Assembly (NCBI GenBank): GCA_029959085.1
Contig: JARWIR010000016.1
Span: 23,383,499 to 23,447,498, forward strand
Source of the DNA: Nemophila menziesii
Lineage: Eukaryota; Streptophyta; Magnoliopsida; Boraginales; Hydrophyllaceae
Length of the DNA stretch: 64,000 bases
Direction of reading: 5' to 3'
The translations under genes and the position numbers were made by a program. Below, one piece after another: positions 33,582 through 46,059 of this stretch; position 1 is the stretch's first letter; each line of letters begins with the position of its first letter. A model generated the notes under the pieces. The model ran no database searches and had not been told where the DNA came from. It was given only the letters and a program-made list of their open reading frames with translations.

Positions 33582-35898
33582 TAATATATACCATTACTAT
33601 TTTACTTATTAGATTGAGTAATTTTCTTTTATCGTGTATAATATATACAATTGATAACCAATAATATATTACAATATATTATGATATGTCTAATTAATTT
33701 ACTAATATAATACAACCAAAAGTTTTTTTTTCTAAATAATTGATAAAAATAAAGATTTCTTATTTGCTTTGTTTATTTTTTGGTCAAATATTTCTTTTTG
33801 TTATTCTTTTTTATTTCTTTTTTACATAAAAAAAGGATAATTATCAATTAATTACAATTCTACACTTTTCATTCTCAAGAAATAGGAATGAACAAATTAT
33901 TTCCTACTTACTCACAAATTATCAATTTAATTTCCAAATAAACACATTGTCATATTTACTTTTCATTATTACTTTTATATGATTATTTTATTTTTTAAAC
34001 TTTTTTTCTATAATTTTTTTTTCGTTTTTTTTAAATCGAAATTCCGGGTTATGTGGTGTTATAACACACAAATATAGATTTATGTATTCTTGTAACACAC
34101 AAAGTCAAAAAATCGATCTAAAGGATTCTCTTCTTTAACAAAATTATTTTTTTATTAATCGCAGATACCCTATTTTTACTCGTTTTTAACTATCTTGATA
34201 TATTATCTTTTTGTCCATCACATTTTTGTTATTTTTGTGTGTTTATGTTTTAGGGTTTCGTGTGTTCCAGGTCACACAAAACTTGATTTTGTTTATTCCA
34301 ATTCAGTGTATACCTGGAACACACAAATCTCAAAATTGTGTATTCTTAGAATGCACAAATATTATACATGTTTATTCATGGAACACACAAAACTCAATTT
34401 TGAACACATAAAACTCGATTTTATTTCTACCAGTTTTGTGTATTCGTGGAGCACACAAAACTCATAACTGTGTATTCTTGGAACAAATAAATCTCAGATT
34501 TGTGTATCCATGAAATACATAAAACTCAAAATTGTGTATTCATGGGACACATAAAACTTAAATTTATGTATTTCTAGATTACACAAAACTTGATTTTGTT
34601 TGTTCCAATTCTGTGTATTCCTGGAATACACAAATCTCAGATTTGTGTATTCTTAGAACGCACGAATCTCAGATTTGTGTATTCATGGAACACATAAAAC
34701 TCAAATTTGTGTGATCATGGAACACATAAAACTCAAATTTATGTATTTCGGGAATACATAAAACTTGATTTTGTTTGTTCCAATTATGTGTATTTCTGAA
34801 AACACAAATCTCAGAATTGTGTATTCAAATCTCAGATTCGTGTATTCATGGAACACATAAAACTCGAATTTATGTATTTTTGGAATACACAAAACTTGAT
34901 TTTGTTTGTTCCAATTATGTTTATTTCTGAACACACAAATCTCATAATTGTGTATTCTTGGAACACACAAATCTTATATTTGTGTATTCATGGAACACAT
35001 TCAACTCAAATTTGTGTATTCATGGAATACACATAAAACTCGAATTTATGTATACACAAAACTTGATTTGGTTGTTCCGATTCTGTGTATTCTTGCAACC
35101 CACAAATCTCAGACGAAAAAAAAAATCCAAAAAAGAAATATAAAAAAATTCAGGAAAAAATCCAAAAAAATTAAAAAATAAATATGAAAATAAATAAATA
35201 TTATTATAATTAATTAATAGACCTATGTGTATTTTTGTAATCTTCCAATTTATTGTGTTTAATTTGGAATTAAGTTGATATTGTAATTAATTGAGAATTC
35301 TTACGCTCTCCGTATAATTAACTGTGCGTTGTCCCTTAAAAAAATTCAAAATTAGAAGAATAATAATCATGGAAATAATTCTTGATAAAACAAACAATTA
35401 TTTAAATTTTGATTATAAATAGATTATTATTTAATTCAATTTTGATAGAATTTTAAAAAATTATATAGAAAAAAAATAATTTTTTATTTTTAGGTAAAAA
35501 GATATAAAAAATGTCAATATTTACCAAACAGAAAAAAAGGTATGAAAACATTCATAACATTTTAAAAATTTAATGCTTAATTTATAATAAAATTATTTGA
35601 ACGTAGTAAAAAAAAATTAGTAAAAAGATATAAAATATGGCAATATATAAAAAAAAGTATGAAGAAGAATAAACATTTAAAAAAAAAATAATGCTTAATA
35701 TACAATAAATTTATTACATAAAAATTTAATGCTTCAAAATATTATAAAGTTTGTTTGAATAAAATTAAAATTAAAAACATTAATGTAAAATTTGTGGCCA
35801 AGGAAAAAGATAATAGAAGAATAAAGGCCCATCTACATTATAATTTTTTTAATTAAAGGCGCTTTAGTAGGGTAAGGATCCTTATTAGTGAGGATTCT
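33582..35898. other. AT-rich region carrying a palindromic array
   Basis: No gene. A candidate element may span about 33835-35300: the left sequence ATAATTATCAATTAATTAC with caattct matches the inverse of the right sequence (AATTCTCAATTAATTAC with caatatc), but I could not find a target duplication. 35301-35898 is AT-rich spacer. Confidence 0.35.
34255..35113 (+). repeat. Array of two alternating palindromes
   Basis: About 20 units alternate GTGTATTCNTGGAACACA (imperfect palindrome) with CACAAATCTCAGATTTGTG (near-perfect palindrome, variant CATAAAACTCAAATTTATG), at a period of roughly 40-46 bp. The alternation makes long cruciform or hairpin folding possible. The small reading frames here are by-products of the array (repeated GTHKSQ/NTQN-like peptides). 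Confidence 0.85.
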
Positions 35899-35989
35899 CT
35901 ACTATTTCTACTGATTTTTTTTTACGGTTAAAACATAATTTAAATTAAGGTAAAATGTGACAATAAGTTACAATAAGTTTAGAATGTAT

Positions 35990-38900
35990 CTAGCCAATAC
36001 CAATAGAGAAGAAGTCACTAACAAACAATTTTACAAGTAAAATAGGGGGTGAAGACACCCAATCGTGAGGAAGGTTGTTGGAGTTAGCCTTCTTCGCAAT
36101 CCAGTCGGCGGCTTGATTGAATTTCCGAGGAACAAAGAGGAAATCCATGCTTATGGTGCTAGAAACTCTTTGAATATCTTCATAAATGTGATGTAAATGA
36201 CGATTTTCAAACTGTTTACACTCGATAAGCGGTTTCATTAGTGATTGGCAGTCATTCTTTAGGACAAAATGAGTAGAAGGTTGTAAGGCTGCTCCATTAA
36301 TTGCTTCTCTTATACCAATAGCCTCAGCTTCTTCAGGAGATTTTGCAATGAAATTCAGAGATTTTCCTTTCAAAAATTGGCCCTGTGAATCACTGAATAA
36401 GAAAGCAATAGCTGAGTTATTAGTGTGTTTATCATAAGATGCATCAACTGAAATGAAGTTAATAGGTTTAGAGTTATTGACTTTCCTGGTATAGAAGTTT
36501 TTAACAGGTTTTTTGCCTTGATTTTCTTGTTGTTTGGGTGGTATTTCAGGTGTTATTGCCTCAGAATCTATTTTATCATTAATATTGTATTCATCATAGG
36601 CAAGATGTGACTTTTGTATTATTGATAAGGGGCAGATTTCAACATTTTCAAAGATTTTTTTATTTCTTGCTTTCCATATGAACCAAAGGGTAAAAATTGC
36701 TATCTCAACTTGGGTTCTACCTCTATTATCATTAGGGCCTTTTTTATCAATAAGATTTTGTATCCATTGATCCATTTTAATGTTATGATCAATAGAGGAT
36801 TTATAACCCCAAGGAGTTGCAAACCATGTGGCTCGAGCTGAGGGGCAAAGAAAGAATAAATGCTCATTTGTTTCAGGCTCACCACATATTTTACATAAAT
36901 TATTTAAAGCGCATTTTCTGTGGAACTTATTCACTTCAGTTGGTATAGCATTTGAGATTATGCGCCAGGTAAAGTTTTTCAGTTTTGGGGGAATGTTTAG
37001 GCCCCAAATTGTATCCCAAAAATCTTTATGTAATTTAAAGGACACTGAGGGCTCAACATTTCTAGCAAATTCAATATCATCCAGAAGATTTTTAGATAAA
37101 TGTGATTATACTCCTTTGGAAGTAAGTTTACCTTTGGGGTCAGGATTCCAGATGATTATATCATCAGCTCCAGTGGAGCTAATATTCATGTTTTGTATTA
37201 GTCTAGAGGTGTTTTGAGGGACAATAGCATCTAATATTTCAGTGTTCCATTTTCTATCAATAGTAATAAGTTCAGAAACTTTTTTAATATTGGTGTTTGT
37301 TGGTGAATCCAATCATCCTCCCAAATTTTTATGTTGTTTCCATTTCCCACTATCCATTTAGTATCTTTTAAGTAATTATCTCTGCCAAGTAATAAACTTT
37401 TCCAACCCCATGATGGGTTATAACCGAGATTAGCCTCATGGAAGGTAGTAGAATTAAAGTATATACCTTTAATGATTTTATAAGCAAAGGTGTTTCTATT
37501 TAAATTGAATTTCCAGGCTGAAGAGGTTAAGAGTGAAATATTCATTTTTGAGAAGTTTTTAAAATTCATACCTCCCACTGTTTTTGGTAATTCCATATGT
37601 TTCCAAGATTTTCAGTGAATTCTATCTTTTCCTTTATTGCCCCACCAAAATGAGGCAATTAAAGAAGAGATTTTGTTGCAAATGAATTTTGGAATATGGA
37701 ATATATTCATAAGGTAAACTGGAATGGCTTGAATAATAGCATTTATTAGTGTTTCCTTTCCTGCCTCAGATAAAAGTTTAATATTCCAATTGTCTAATTT
37801 TTTCATGACTTTTTCAATTAACCATTCAAGTGCCTTAGTTTTTTACCTTCCCCAATCAAAGGGAAGCCCAAGGTAAGTACCAAGATTACTTAAGTGGTTA
37901 ATGTTAAGACTTTTTGTAAGTTCAGATGCAACATGTGGTGGGGTATTCTTACTAAAAACCACACCACTTTTATTTAGATTTATTGATTGACCAGAGGCAT
38001 AGCAATATTTGTTAAGAGCATCTTGAAATTGCTCAAATTCCTCTATTTCTCCTCGCAAGAAAAAGAGGCTATCATCAGCGAAGAGGATGTGTGTTATTCT
38101 TGGGCAGTTTCTACTTAATTTTATGCCCCTAAGTAATTTTTCCTCAACTTTATTATTTAAGATAGCTGTTAGGGCCTGTGTAACAATACAAAAGAGGAAA
38201 GGGGATAAAGGATCCCCTTGCCTTAGGCCTTTAGTTGGATTTGAGATGTTATGTGGTTTACCATTGATAAGAATAGCATAAGAGACAGTGATAACACATT
38301 GTTTTATCCAATTGGTCCATAAGTCAGAGAAAGCTAAAGCTTTCATCACATCAAAGAGAAAATCCCATTCTATGTTTTCAAATGCTTTTGACATGTCAGC
38401 CTTTATAGCTGCTGCATAAGCATTTGAGTTTCTTTTATTTTTTAAGAAGTGTACAGCTTCATGTGCTATCAAAAGATTATCAGAGATGTTTCTATTAACA
38501 ATAAAGGCAGATTGTTCATAGGATATGATAGTATCCATGTGAGGTTTTAGTCTTTTAACTAAAAGAGCTGCAATTATTTTATAGATTAAGTTTGGGCAGC
38601 TAACTGGTCTATAATGACCTATAGTAGCTGGTGAGATAATTTTTGGTATAAGAGTTATATAAGTTTTGTATATAGAGGTCAAATTTCCTTTGTTCCAAAG
38701 AAAATCTGAGATGCTTTTCATTAGATCAAATTTTATAAGGTTCCAGTGTTTTTTGTAGAAGCTATCAGTAAAGCCATCTGGGCCTGGTGATTTATTGGCA
38801 CCAAGAGTCCAAACAGCTTCTTTAACTTCTTTGAGAGAGAAAGGCATTTCAAGACATTTGTTTATAGCATCAGTTACAGTAGGTTTTATATGCTTTATAA

Positions 38901-40131
38901 TATTAGCATAGTTTCTAGGGCCATTAGATGTATATTGTTTAGCATAGTGCTCAGTAATGTTATTTTCAATGGTAATTTGATCTTCAATCCAAGTACCATC
39001 CAGTTTCATTAGTCTCATGATTTTATTATGTTTCCTTCTTTGTTTAGTGGTGTTATGAAAAAATGATGTATTTTTGTCACCTAATTTAACCCACTGGATG
39101 CGAGATTTCTCCCTCCAATAGAGTTCTTCTTTATTCCAGTGTATTTCTAATTGTTCAGCTAAGTAGTTATGTTTATGCCAATCAGTGTGATTTATTGTGT
39201 TAAGATTTTCAAGCTTTTTCAGGAGGTCTTTAATAATATTTCAATTATTTTGCCTTTTTCTTTTACTCCATTGAGTAATGACAGTAGATATGGTGTTAAG
39301 TTTTGCACCAAATCTAATGATTCCTCTATATATATTATGTAAGTGGGAATTCCAGTGAGTAATGATTTTTTCTATTTCCTTATCAGAGTTCCAGCTTTTT
39401 TTATAAATGAATCTGTTGTTGTTTTTATTTGTTGTTTTATCAGTGTTTGGGATAAGGAGGCTATGGTCTGAGCCAATAGCTGGTAGGATAGCTATCCAAG
39501 CATCTGGGTAAAGATTATCCCAGGCTGAATTTGCTAATCCTCTATCCCATTTTTTCTTGATTAATTTATCCCCACTTCTCCTATTACTCCATGTGAAGTA
39601 ACAGCCTTTTGTGGTGATTTCAATAAAGTTATTGTAATCAATGAAATCATTTAAGTCTTTTGTGATTGTAGTTTCATTTCCTCCCATTTTTTCATAACTG
39701 TATCTGGCCATATTAAGGTCTCCAATGACAAACCAGGGGTCATTAGTGTTATTCTTCATTAAGTTATTTATATCAGATGTGTTTTTTTCTTTTTCTTTTT
39801 CATATGGGGATATATAAGCATAAGTGGCATAATATTCATTTCCTAACGGGTCAGTGATGATGCAATGAATGTAATTTTTGTTAAAATCTAAGATTTTAAT
39901 GGGGAGGTCATCTTTTACCATATGAGTGAGGCCACCAGATTTTCCATCAGGTTCAATGTTACAGACAATGTTCATATTAAGGGCTTTAATGAGATTTTCA
40001 ACTTTATATAAGTAATTTAAAGTTTCGCAAAGGAAGATTACCTCTGGATGATGGGATTTAACCGCATCCTTGAGTGTCAGAATTGTCAAGGGGGTACCAA
40101 TCCCTTGACAATTCCAACTGAAGTGTATCAT
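35990..40131 (-). pseudogene. LINE-2 ORF2: endonuclease, reverse transcriptase, RNase H (broken)
   Basis: Endonuclease 40131-39241 (NCQGIG, CETL, GDLNMARY, SDHSLL), reverse transcriptase in the same frame (KSPGPDGFTDSFYKKHW, QSAFIVNRNISDN, GLRQGDPLSPFLFC, FADD near 38064-38085), zf-RVT (CKICGEPETNEHLFFLC) and RNase H (ISVDASYDK ... KNDCQSL ... AADWIAKKA) ending at 35990. Four in-frame stops (39241, 37843, 37612, 37106) and one frameshift in a 6-7 nt T-run near 37280-37285 break it. The stop at 37612 replaces the tryptophan found at the same place in LINE-1 (RIHW). Apart from these five lesions the protein aligns end to end with LINE-1. Confidence 0.93.
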
Positions 40132-41657
40132 TGAGGGTTTTGGGTTTGTTCAAGGACAAACCCGCAAACCTGTTGTTCAGCTTCTTCATTGTGATTTTCG
40201 ATGCCTTCTGTGTCTTGAATCATTGGTTCAGTTGATTGAGAGGCCTCCGTAATGCTTCCATTGATGTTTTCAGTGATTGAATCATGTTGATTAGGTTGAA
40301 TCTCCCATCGTTTTGACCAGAGTTTATCGTGTCTTTCTGAAGCTTGTGAAGTATTGATTTCCCTTGAGTATTGTTTGTTGTATTGAGGTTTATAGTCATT
40401 GATTCTGGAGTTTGGAGATGGTGGAGGGTTTTCTGTTAAAGACGGGAGTAGGTGGTGTTCTTCGGTGAAGGGTTGTTGTTTAGATTGGGTGTTAATTAGA
40501 GAATAATGGTGGGGTTGTATTTCTGTGGGCTTCTCTAATGAACCGAAAGTGATAGTAGTTGGGCTTGATGGTAAGGATGGTGTTGGGCCGTTTTTATAAG
40601 GAGTGGTGTAAACACTTTGTTTAGCTTCAATAATAATATCGGCCCAATTTTTAATTGGCCCATTAAAGATAGCTGTTGGGTCAGATAAAGCTTTTTTCTT
40701 ATTCAGTCTATTACGGGTATTAGACAGTGTTGAGGTGATGGTGTCAGGCTCTTCGCTCCTTTTTTGTGATATTTGTACGGCAGACATTAATGGTGGTGTA
40801 GGTAGCTTCTGAGCCTCGAAAATAGGTGGCCTCGCTTCTTGCGCTTCAAGATTTGAATTTTTGGTGAGTTGAGTAGCGATTCCATATTCCGAGTTAGGGT
40901 TTTTTGTCGATTTGTAGAAAGATTTTGATTTTTCTTTTCCTTCATTAAATTTTGGCTCGAATCCGTTGATTCCTTTGGATAATTTGTATCTGAGCTTATT
41001 TTTGTTGGTGCAGTTTGATTCTTCATGGTCCAACAGTCCACAATTGCAGCAAAAATCACAGAGCTTCTCGTATTTGAGTTGGCCTCTAATGGTATGACCA
41101 TCTTCGAGGAAGATCGAGTAATTGTTTGAGAGTGGCTTGAAGATATTCCATTCTATTCTTGCCCTTACAGCTCCGAATTCTTTGAAGGTGTTAACTGGAG
41201 GTAGTATAATATATTCTACCTTTCCCAATTGATTTGCTATTTTTGTTGCGTTGTCTTCGTTGATTAGTGTAGGGGGTATTCCGTGGATTTGGACAGTAAA
41301 CGAGGTGGTAGATAGCTGGGAATCAGATAAGCCTTTTGTTGAGTCCCATTTTTGTAGCAGCACGTGTTTACCCACTACATTCCATGGTCGATTTTTCCAG
41401 ACAGTTTCAAGATCTTCATCTTTTCCAAAGGTAATGAGGCATGTGTTGAAGCCCTTTTTTTCTGTGTGGCATTTTCCAGTGATTCCCCATGATGAGTTGA
41501 TGTTTTTTCGTAGGTAGTTGAAGCTGATTCCTTCGTTGCTAATGATTTTTGCGATTAGCTTTGGTCCCTCGAATTGAGCGTAGACTGAGTTAGGGTCTTC
41601 AGTGAGTGTAAATGCTTCTCCAGCACTGTTTGGGTAATTTTTTGTGTAGAATTCCAT
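40128..41657 (-). CDS. LINE-2 ORF1: DUF4283 / zinc-knuckle protein
   Basis: A 509-aa intact frame from the ATG at 41657. DUF4283-like N-terminal half (LRKNINSSWGITGKCHTEKK, then VWKNRPWNVVGKHVLLQKWD; residues about 30-190), a canonical CX2CX4HX4C knuckle (CCNCGLLDHEESNC, residues about 215-230), then a long Ser/Pro/Gln-rich disordered tail. The stop overlaps the ORF2 start as ATGA. Its intactness beside a broken ORF2 is notable. Confidence 0.9.
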   Translation of the reverse strand: MEFYTKNYPNSAGEAFTLTEDPNSVYAQFEGPKLIAKIISNEGISFNYLRKNINSSWGITGKCHTEKKGFNTCLITFGKDEDLETVWKNRPWNVVGKHVLLQKWDSTKGLSDSQLSTTSFTVQIHGIPPTLINEDNATKIANQLGKVEYIILPPVNTFKEFGAVRARIEWNIFKPLSNNYSIFLEDGHTIRGQLKYEKLCDFCCNCGLLDHEESNCTNKNKLRYKLSKGINGFEPKFNEGKEKSKSFYKSTKNPNSEYGIATQLTKNSNLEAQEARPPIFEAQKLPTPPLMSAVQISQKRSEEPDTITSTLSNTRNRLNKKKALSDPTAIFNGPIKNWADIIIEAKQSVYTTPYKNGPTPSLPSSPTTITFGSLEKPTEIQPHHYSLINTQSKQQPFTEEHHLLPSLTENPPPSPNSRINDYKPQYNKQYSREINTSQASERHDKLWSKRWEIQPNQHDSITENINGSITEASQSTEPMIQDTEGIENHNEEAEQQVCGFVLEQTQNPQ

Positions 41658-42092
41658 AAGTAGGGAGTAAATGGAAGCTTGAGAGTAGGTAGAGTAAATG
41701 AGAGTGATAAATGCAGGTAGAATTAGTTGAAAGAGGGTAGATTTAGATGATAAATGTGAATGTAAATTTAATAAAGCAAGAGATGTTTATGTAAATAAAT
41801 TTGATTTTTGCTATGTTGAGGTAAATGATTGTGAAAGACATGTTGTAGTGATAAGGGAAGTTAATTTGATGTCATATTCTGGTGGTGTTAGTGGTGGTTT
41901 GTTGATCGGAAAGTAAAATCTCAGCTATCCTTGGGGAATGTGCCTGAGAGAACTTCTATACACAAATCTCAGATCCGGTTGTAAAATTCCACTGAACTTG
42001 CCTATAGGCTCTAATTGTAAGTGCCTTCATGTTACTAAGCTCAGTTGAAACCTTCCCATGTCTTATAAAGTTTCATTTTTCACTCAAAGATC
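41658..42092 (-). promoter_or_regulatory. LINE-2 5' leader, presumed internal promoter
   Basis: 435 bp between ORF1 and the target duplication. The position fits the internal promoter of a LINE. I see no clear box or repeat in it. Confidence 0.45.
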
Positions 42093-42112
42093 CTACTATT
42101 TCTACTGATGCA

Positions 42113-42600
42113 TAGATGACAACTAGCCATAAAAATTGTTTTAATTTTTTTTATTGTTTAACTAGATTATTATTTAGAGGATAATTTTTTTTTAAACTTT
42201 TTTGTTTACCAATACTGTTCTTTTTATTTCTTCTATTTTTCTTTTCATAATTAAAAATTCAGTTTTTCTATATTTCTCAATTTTTTAATTTTTTAAAATT
42301 AAGTTATAGATAATTTATTTATATATTAAATTTTAAATATTTTATATTTTTATCAAGAATCTGTTTCATGATCTTTATTTTTTTATTTGTTTGAGTAAAA
42401 AACGTTTAAAAAAATCTATAATTCTCTCTAGTTTAAATATTTTGATCTTTTATTCAGAAAAAAAAGCAGGTTAAACTTTTAAAAGCTCAAAATCCATCGT
42501 AACCTTAACTTGGTAAATTGAATTTTCTTTAAAAGATGAATTCAAGATTACGAGATATCACAATACTAACAAAAATCCCCCGAAAAACGTTTATATATAT
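42113..42600 (-). repeat. H repeat, copy 1 (inverted)
   Basis: The reverse complement of sequence found at 43125-43800 and again at 43826-44013 plus continuations. Shared landmarks (plus sense of copies 2 and 3): cgggaggatttttgttagt, gatggattttgag, actagagagaattatag, tcgttttttattc, ttcttgataaaa, tatataaataaattattc. Copy 1 carries no insertion at the sites used by G, D, F and C, so it supplies the empty-site sequence. 42601-43124 is the unique centre between inverted copies 1 and 2. Confidence 0.8.
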
Positions 42601-43124
42601 ATATAAAAAAAAATCAATATAAATACTCTTTCTGTAAAAACTAATACTCTCACGATGAGTAAAATTCCTCTCGAAAAACGTTTTTTATTTTTACTCATTT
42701 GTTCTTGAAAAAAAATATAATAAATTATTTTCTCATATATCGAGAAAACTTAATCTTTCGTCTAAGCGGGTCATCATACAATACATGTGTAGATTGTTGT
42801 GTAGCGGTTCGATGGTACGTCCCTTTTCTTTCCCAATATCTTTTTCGGAGGTCTGATAAATTACTATGAGGGATAGGTTGATTTTCTATAATCAGGTATT
42901 CTTATTCTATGTATCGTGTGTTTTTTGATAATTTAATATAACATTTTTTTTCAACCTAATTAGATAAAGGAAGTCAAAAAAAAAAAGATCCATACATTAT
43001 TTCATAAAAATAGTGTATATAGAGAAAGTGTAATATGAAATCCAAAATGAACATTTCTCATATTAATTATACCTGAGACTATTATATTTTATCGAAACAG
43101 TAGTTACATTGATTTTATTATATA

Positions 43125-43800
43125 TATAAATGTTTTTCAGGAGGATTTTTGTTAGTCTTGTGAATTTATCTTTTAATAATAAAATTTAAATTTACTAAGT
43201 TACGGTGGATTTTGAGGTTTTAAAAGTTTAAGTTGTTTTTTTTCAAATAAAATATCAAAATATTTAAACTAGAGAGAATTAGAGATTTCTTTAGTCGTTC
43301 TTTTATTCAAAAAAATAGATAAAATAAATGTCATGAAACATATTCTTAATAAAAAGGGTCAATGACCCAAAAAATCAAAATAATATTATACTTGCCCCAA
43401 AGAATCATCCATTAACTTACTATTATAAGATTACATGTTTACCCGTCAAGGACGATTCCCGTCAAGGACGATTCCCATCAAGGACGATTCCCGTCAAGGA
43501 CGATTCCCATCAAGGACGATTCCCGTCAAGAACGATTCCCGTCAAGGACGATTCCCATCAAGGACAAAATTTAGTTAATGATGTTATTGGGAAGAAATTT
43601 TGTCATTGATGTTATTGGGCTGAAAATAATATTATTTTGATTTTTTGGGTCATTTTCCCTAATAAAAATGTATACTATTTAAAATTTAATATATAAATAA
43701 ATTATTCTATAACTTAATTTTAAAAATTAAAAAGTTGAGAAAAAAAGAAAAAAAATTGAATGTTTAATTATTTAAATAAAACTAAAAAAAATGAGCAACA
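43125..43800 (+). repeat. H repeat, copy 2, interrupted by MULE G
   Basis: Direct orientation. It is split after ttcttaataaaaa by element G (43356-43659) and resumes at once with the duplicated taataaaaa. With copy 1 it forms a long inverted repeat, suggesting H is or was the terminal part of a larger foldback element. Confidence 0.78.
43356..43659. mobile_element. MULE G: 304-bp Mutator-like MITE
   Basis: Exact 9-bp target duplication taataaaaa (43347-43355 and 43660-43668). Terminal inverted repeats of about 33 bp: GGGTCAATGACCCAAAAAAT at left against GGGAAAATGACCCAAAAAAT at right, both continuing into aaaataatatta. The interior holds a 16-bp tandem repeat, unit gattcccrtcaaggac, about 8 copies at 43442-43565, with G/A alternating at one position. 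Non-coding. Confidence 0.92.
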
Positions 43801-43825
43801 TCATTCAAAATTGAATTTTCTCATA

Positions 43826-44013
43826 TATAAATGTCTTTCGGGAGGATTTTTGTTAGTATTGTGATATCTCGTAATCTTGAATTTATCTTTTAAAAAAATT
43901 CAATTTACCAAGTTACGGTTACGATGGATTTTGAGTTTTTAAAAGTTTAAGCTGCTTTTTTCTGAATAAAAGATCAAAATAGTTAAACTAGAGAGAATTA
44001 TAGATTTTTTTAA
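43826..44013 (+). repeat. H repeat, copy 3, left piece
   Basis: Matches H copies 1 and 2 and ends at the target site of MULE D. The same copy resumes at 47653-47725 (after D) and at 62294-62477 (after F), where MULE C interrupts it again. Confidence 0.82.
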
Positions 44014-44868
44014 GAGGAATATACCTTTATAGGCCCCTTTTAACTTAAGTATAATTTTGAAGTCCCAAGTCCAATACGTTTTGTTTAAAAGCGTATTTCA
44101 CTAACTAAACTTCTTTCCCCCATTCAATTTCAATTACTCACAACCTCTCTCTTCTCTCATACCTACTTAACGCTTTAGGACAAACTAGGGTGTCTTTAAT
44201 AGCTATGATTGGAATTGCATTTATTGGTCGCACCCTTTTTTTATTCTTTCTCTTTTCACTTACGTATTCTTCTCTCTCTTCTTCTTTCTTGGTGGGATTT
44301 TCAGAATTCAAATTTCTTTATCCTCTCTTCCATTTTCAAGGTATAATTCTCTTCTTCTTTTCCTTTGATATATACCGTGTATGAGCTTTGTTGATAGTTC
44401 AAAACTTTTTCCTTCCATCTATAAAAATCAAAGATATTTTTTATCATCAAATTGTTTTCTAGGTAAAAACAATTTATTGTTGTTTCCGATGATGCATTAG
44501 GGTTACGGTTTTTGTTGTTTTCACTGTATTATTGTTTCATCTTGTTTGTTGTTTATCATGTGCATGGTGTTCTTTAGTGTTGTATATAAAAAATTATTTC
44601 TCTGCATCAATTTCTTGGTTTATAGGATCATAGTAATTTGTATTTGCAAACCAGTCCTCCATTTTTTCAGGTCTGGCAGTCTATTTTTTAACTGACCAGA
44701 CCTTTTTAGGGGGTACTATCACTTTGCACGGTCCACACAATATTAGGGGGTACATACCCCATTTATTTAAAAGTTATACCCCCTATTTTTATCGTATCCC
44801 AAATGTTATAGACGATTTTTACATTTCAGTCTTTACTCGAACAATTTTTCTTATGTCACAGATTCCAA

Positions 44869-45276
44869 ATGGATGACATAATATGCATATTCAAGCACAA
44901 GAACGATAAATATATCTTGCCAATGCGTAACTTCCCCACGTTTCCTCGAATGCGAGACTACGTTTCCAAGAAATGGTCATCCCTATTTGAAAATCAGATA
45001 GTTTTCGAGTACTCAATTATCGGACATACAAATTGCCTGATCTCCGATGACGAGGACTATGACACACTTTTATGGATGTTGTCTCGTGAACCTTCTCCGA
45101 AAATAGTCGTAAATGTACTATCTAAAATGGGGGTACATACCCCTTGTAATTGCAAAATGGGGGTGCATACCCCCTGTAATTGCAAAATGGGGGTACATAC
45201 CCCTTTTTTCCTTACTTTAGGGGGTATCTACCCCCTACTTTATGAAATAACGGCCCGTGGTGCCCCTAACTTCTAG
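44869..45276 (+). pseudogene. Fragment of a MULE-borne gene, N-terminal part
   Basis: The ATG at 44869 follows a convincing acceptor (cttatgtcacag at 44861). It encodes an acidic/aromatic domain, DDIICIFKHKNDKYILPMRN ... MRDYVSKKWSSLF ... ISDDEDYDTLLWML. By position and feel this resembles the N-terminal PB1/MULE-N-type region ahead of mudrA-like transposases, but I cannot confirm the family. After about residue 85 the frame is made of the D palindrome: three exact 10-residue repeats KMGVHTPCNC, then a stop. The rest of the expected transposase is missing. Confidence 0.45.
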
Positions 45277-46059
45277 GAAACAATATTTTTACACCTCCTT
45301 ACAGGACTTATCACCAATCTACTAGGATCTCGTGCACTTAGTTTATATGGACGGTTCCACGCAAAACCATATCAAAACAAAAGACCTTGTCGTTTTCCTA
45401 TTTTCAAGTTATTACGTTATATCTGTTAAAAAGAACAAGCAGCTTTTGTTTTACCCCTCATATTATAAGGACCAAAAACTGACTTTACCTATGAATTGCA
45501 AATCACCCTTTCTGTAATTACTTACTACCGTCACTGTAATTTTTAACATTTCTACTTTTGAAGAGCAACAACTATTGCGACTACAACACTTTATTCTTTT
45601 TTGGATCGTTAATCAAGTATAATTTTTTAAATTATCCATTTGGATGATTGATTAGCTATCCTGTCTTCCTACAACGGTTAGATACTATTGTATTTAACCA
45701 ATAACAATAAACTACTGCACAATTACATTTTCAAAATAGAGGGTACCCATCCTCTATTATTTCAAAAGAAGGGGGTACATACCCCCTCTTTTTGTACTTC
45801 AGTGGGTTACTACCCCCTACTTTTATGACATACATTGCAACTTATATTCTGGTCAATCCTAATTTTTAACACTTCTTAATAATTTTACATATAGACACCA
45901 ACATTTGGGAATTTTGAACTTTTAGTTATTCTTATCGCATGACATCAAAAAAAAGTGCAAAACAAATTATATGTATTGACTGCAATAAATAAAAACCAAA
46001 ACAAACCAGTTGTTCAGATAATGATAATTACATCCCACCAGAATTATGTTCATAAAACA

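Larger units (their letters stand above)
35916..42092 (-). mobile_element. LINE-2: full-length L1-type LINE with 17-bp target duplication
   Basis: Bounded by a perfect 17-bp direct repeat, ctactatttctactgat, at 35899-35915 and 42093-42109. The A tail appears as T's at 35916-35923. Length 6177 bp: 5' leader 42092-41658, ORF1 41657-40128, ORF2 40131-35990 (broken), short 3' UTR. It inserted beside or into the H repeat that starts at about 42113. Confidence 0.96.

Noticed and set aside
34195..35181. Several small frames with GTHKS/NTQN-like repeats
   Set aside because: Direct translation products of the palindromic tandem array.
43442..43565. CRISPR-like array (16-bp repeats)
   Set aside because: The units are contiguous without unique spacers, and the array sits inside a eukaryotic MULE-type MITE.
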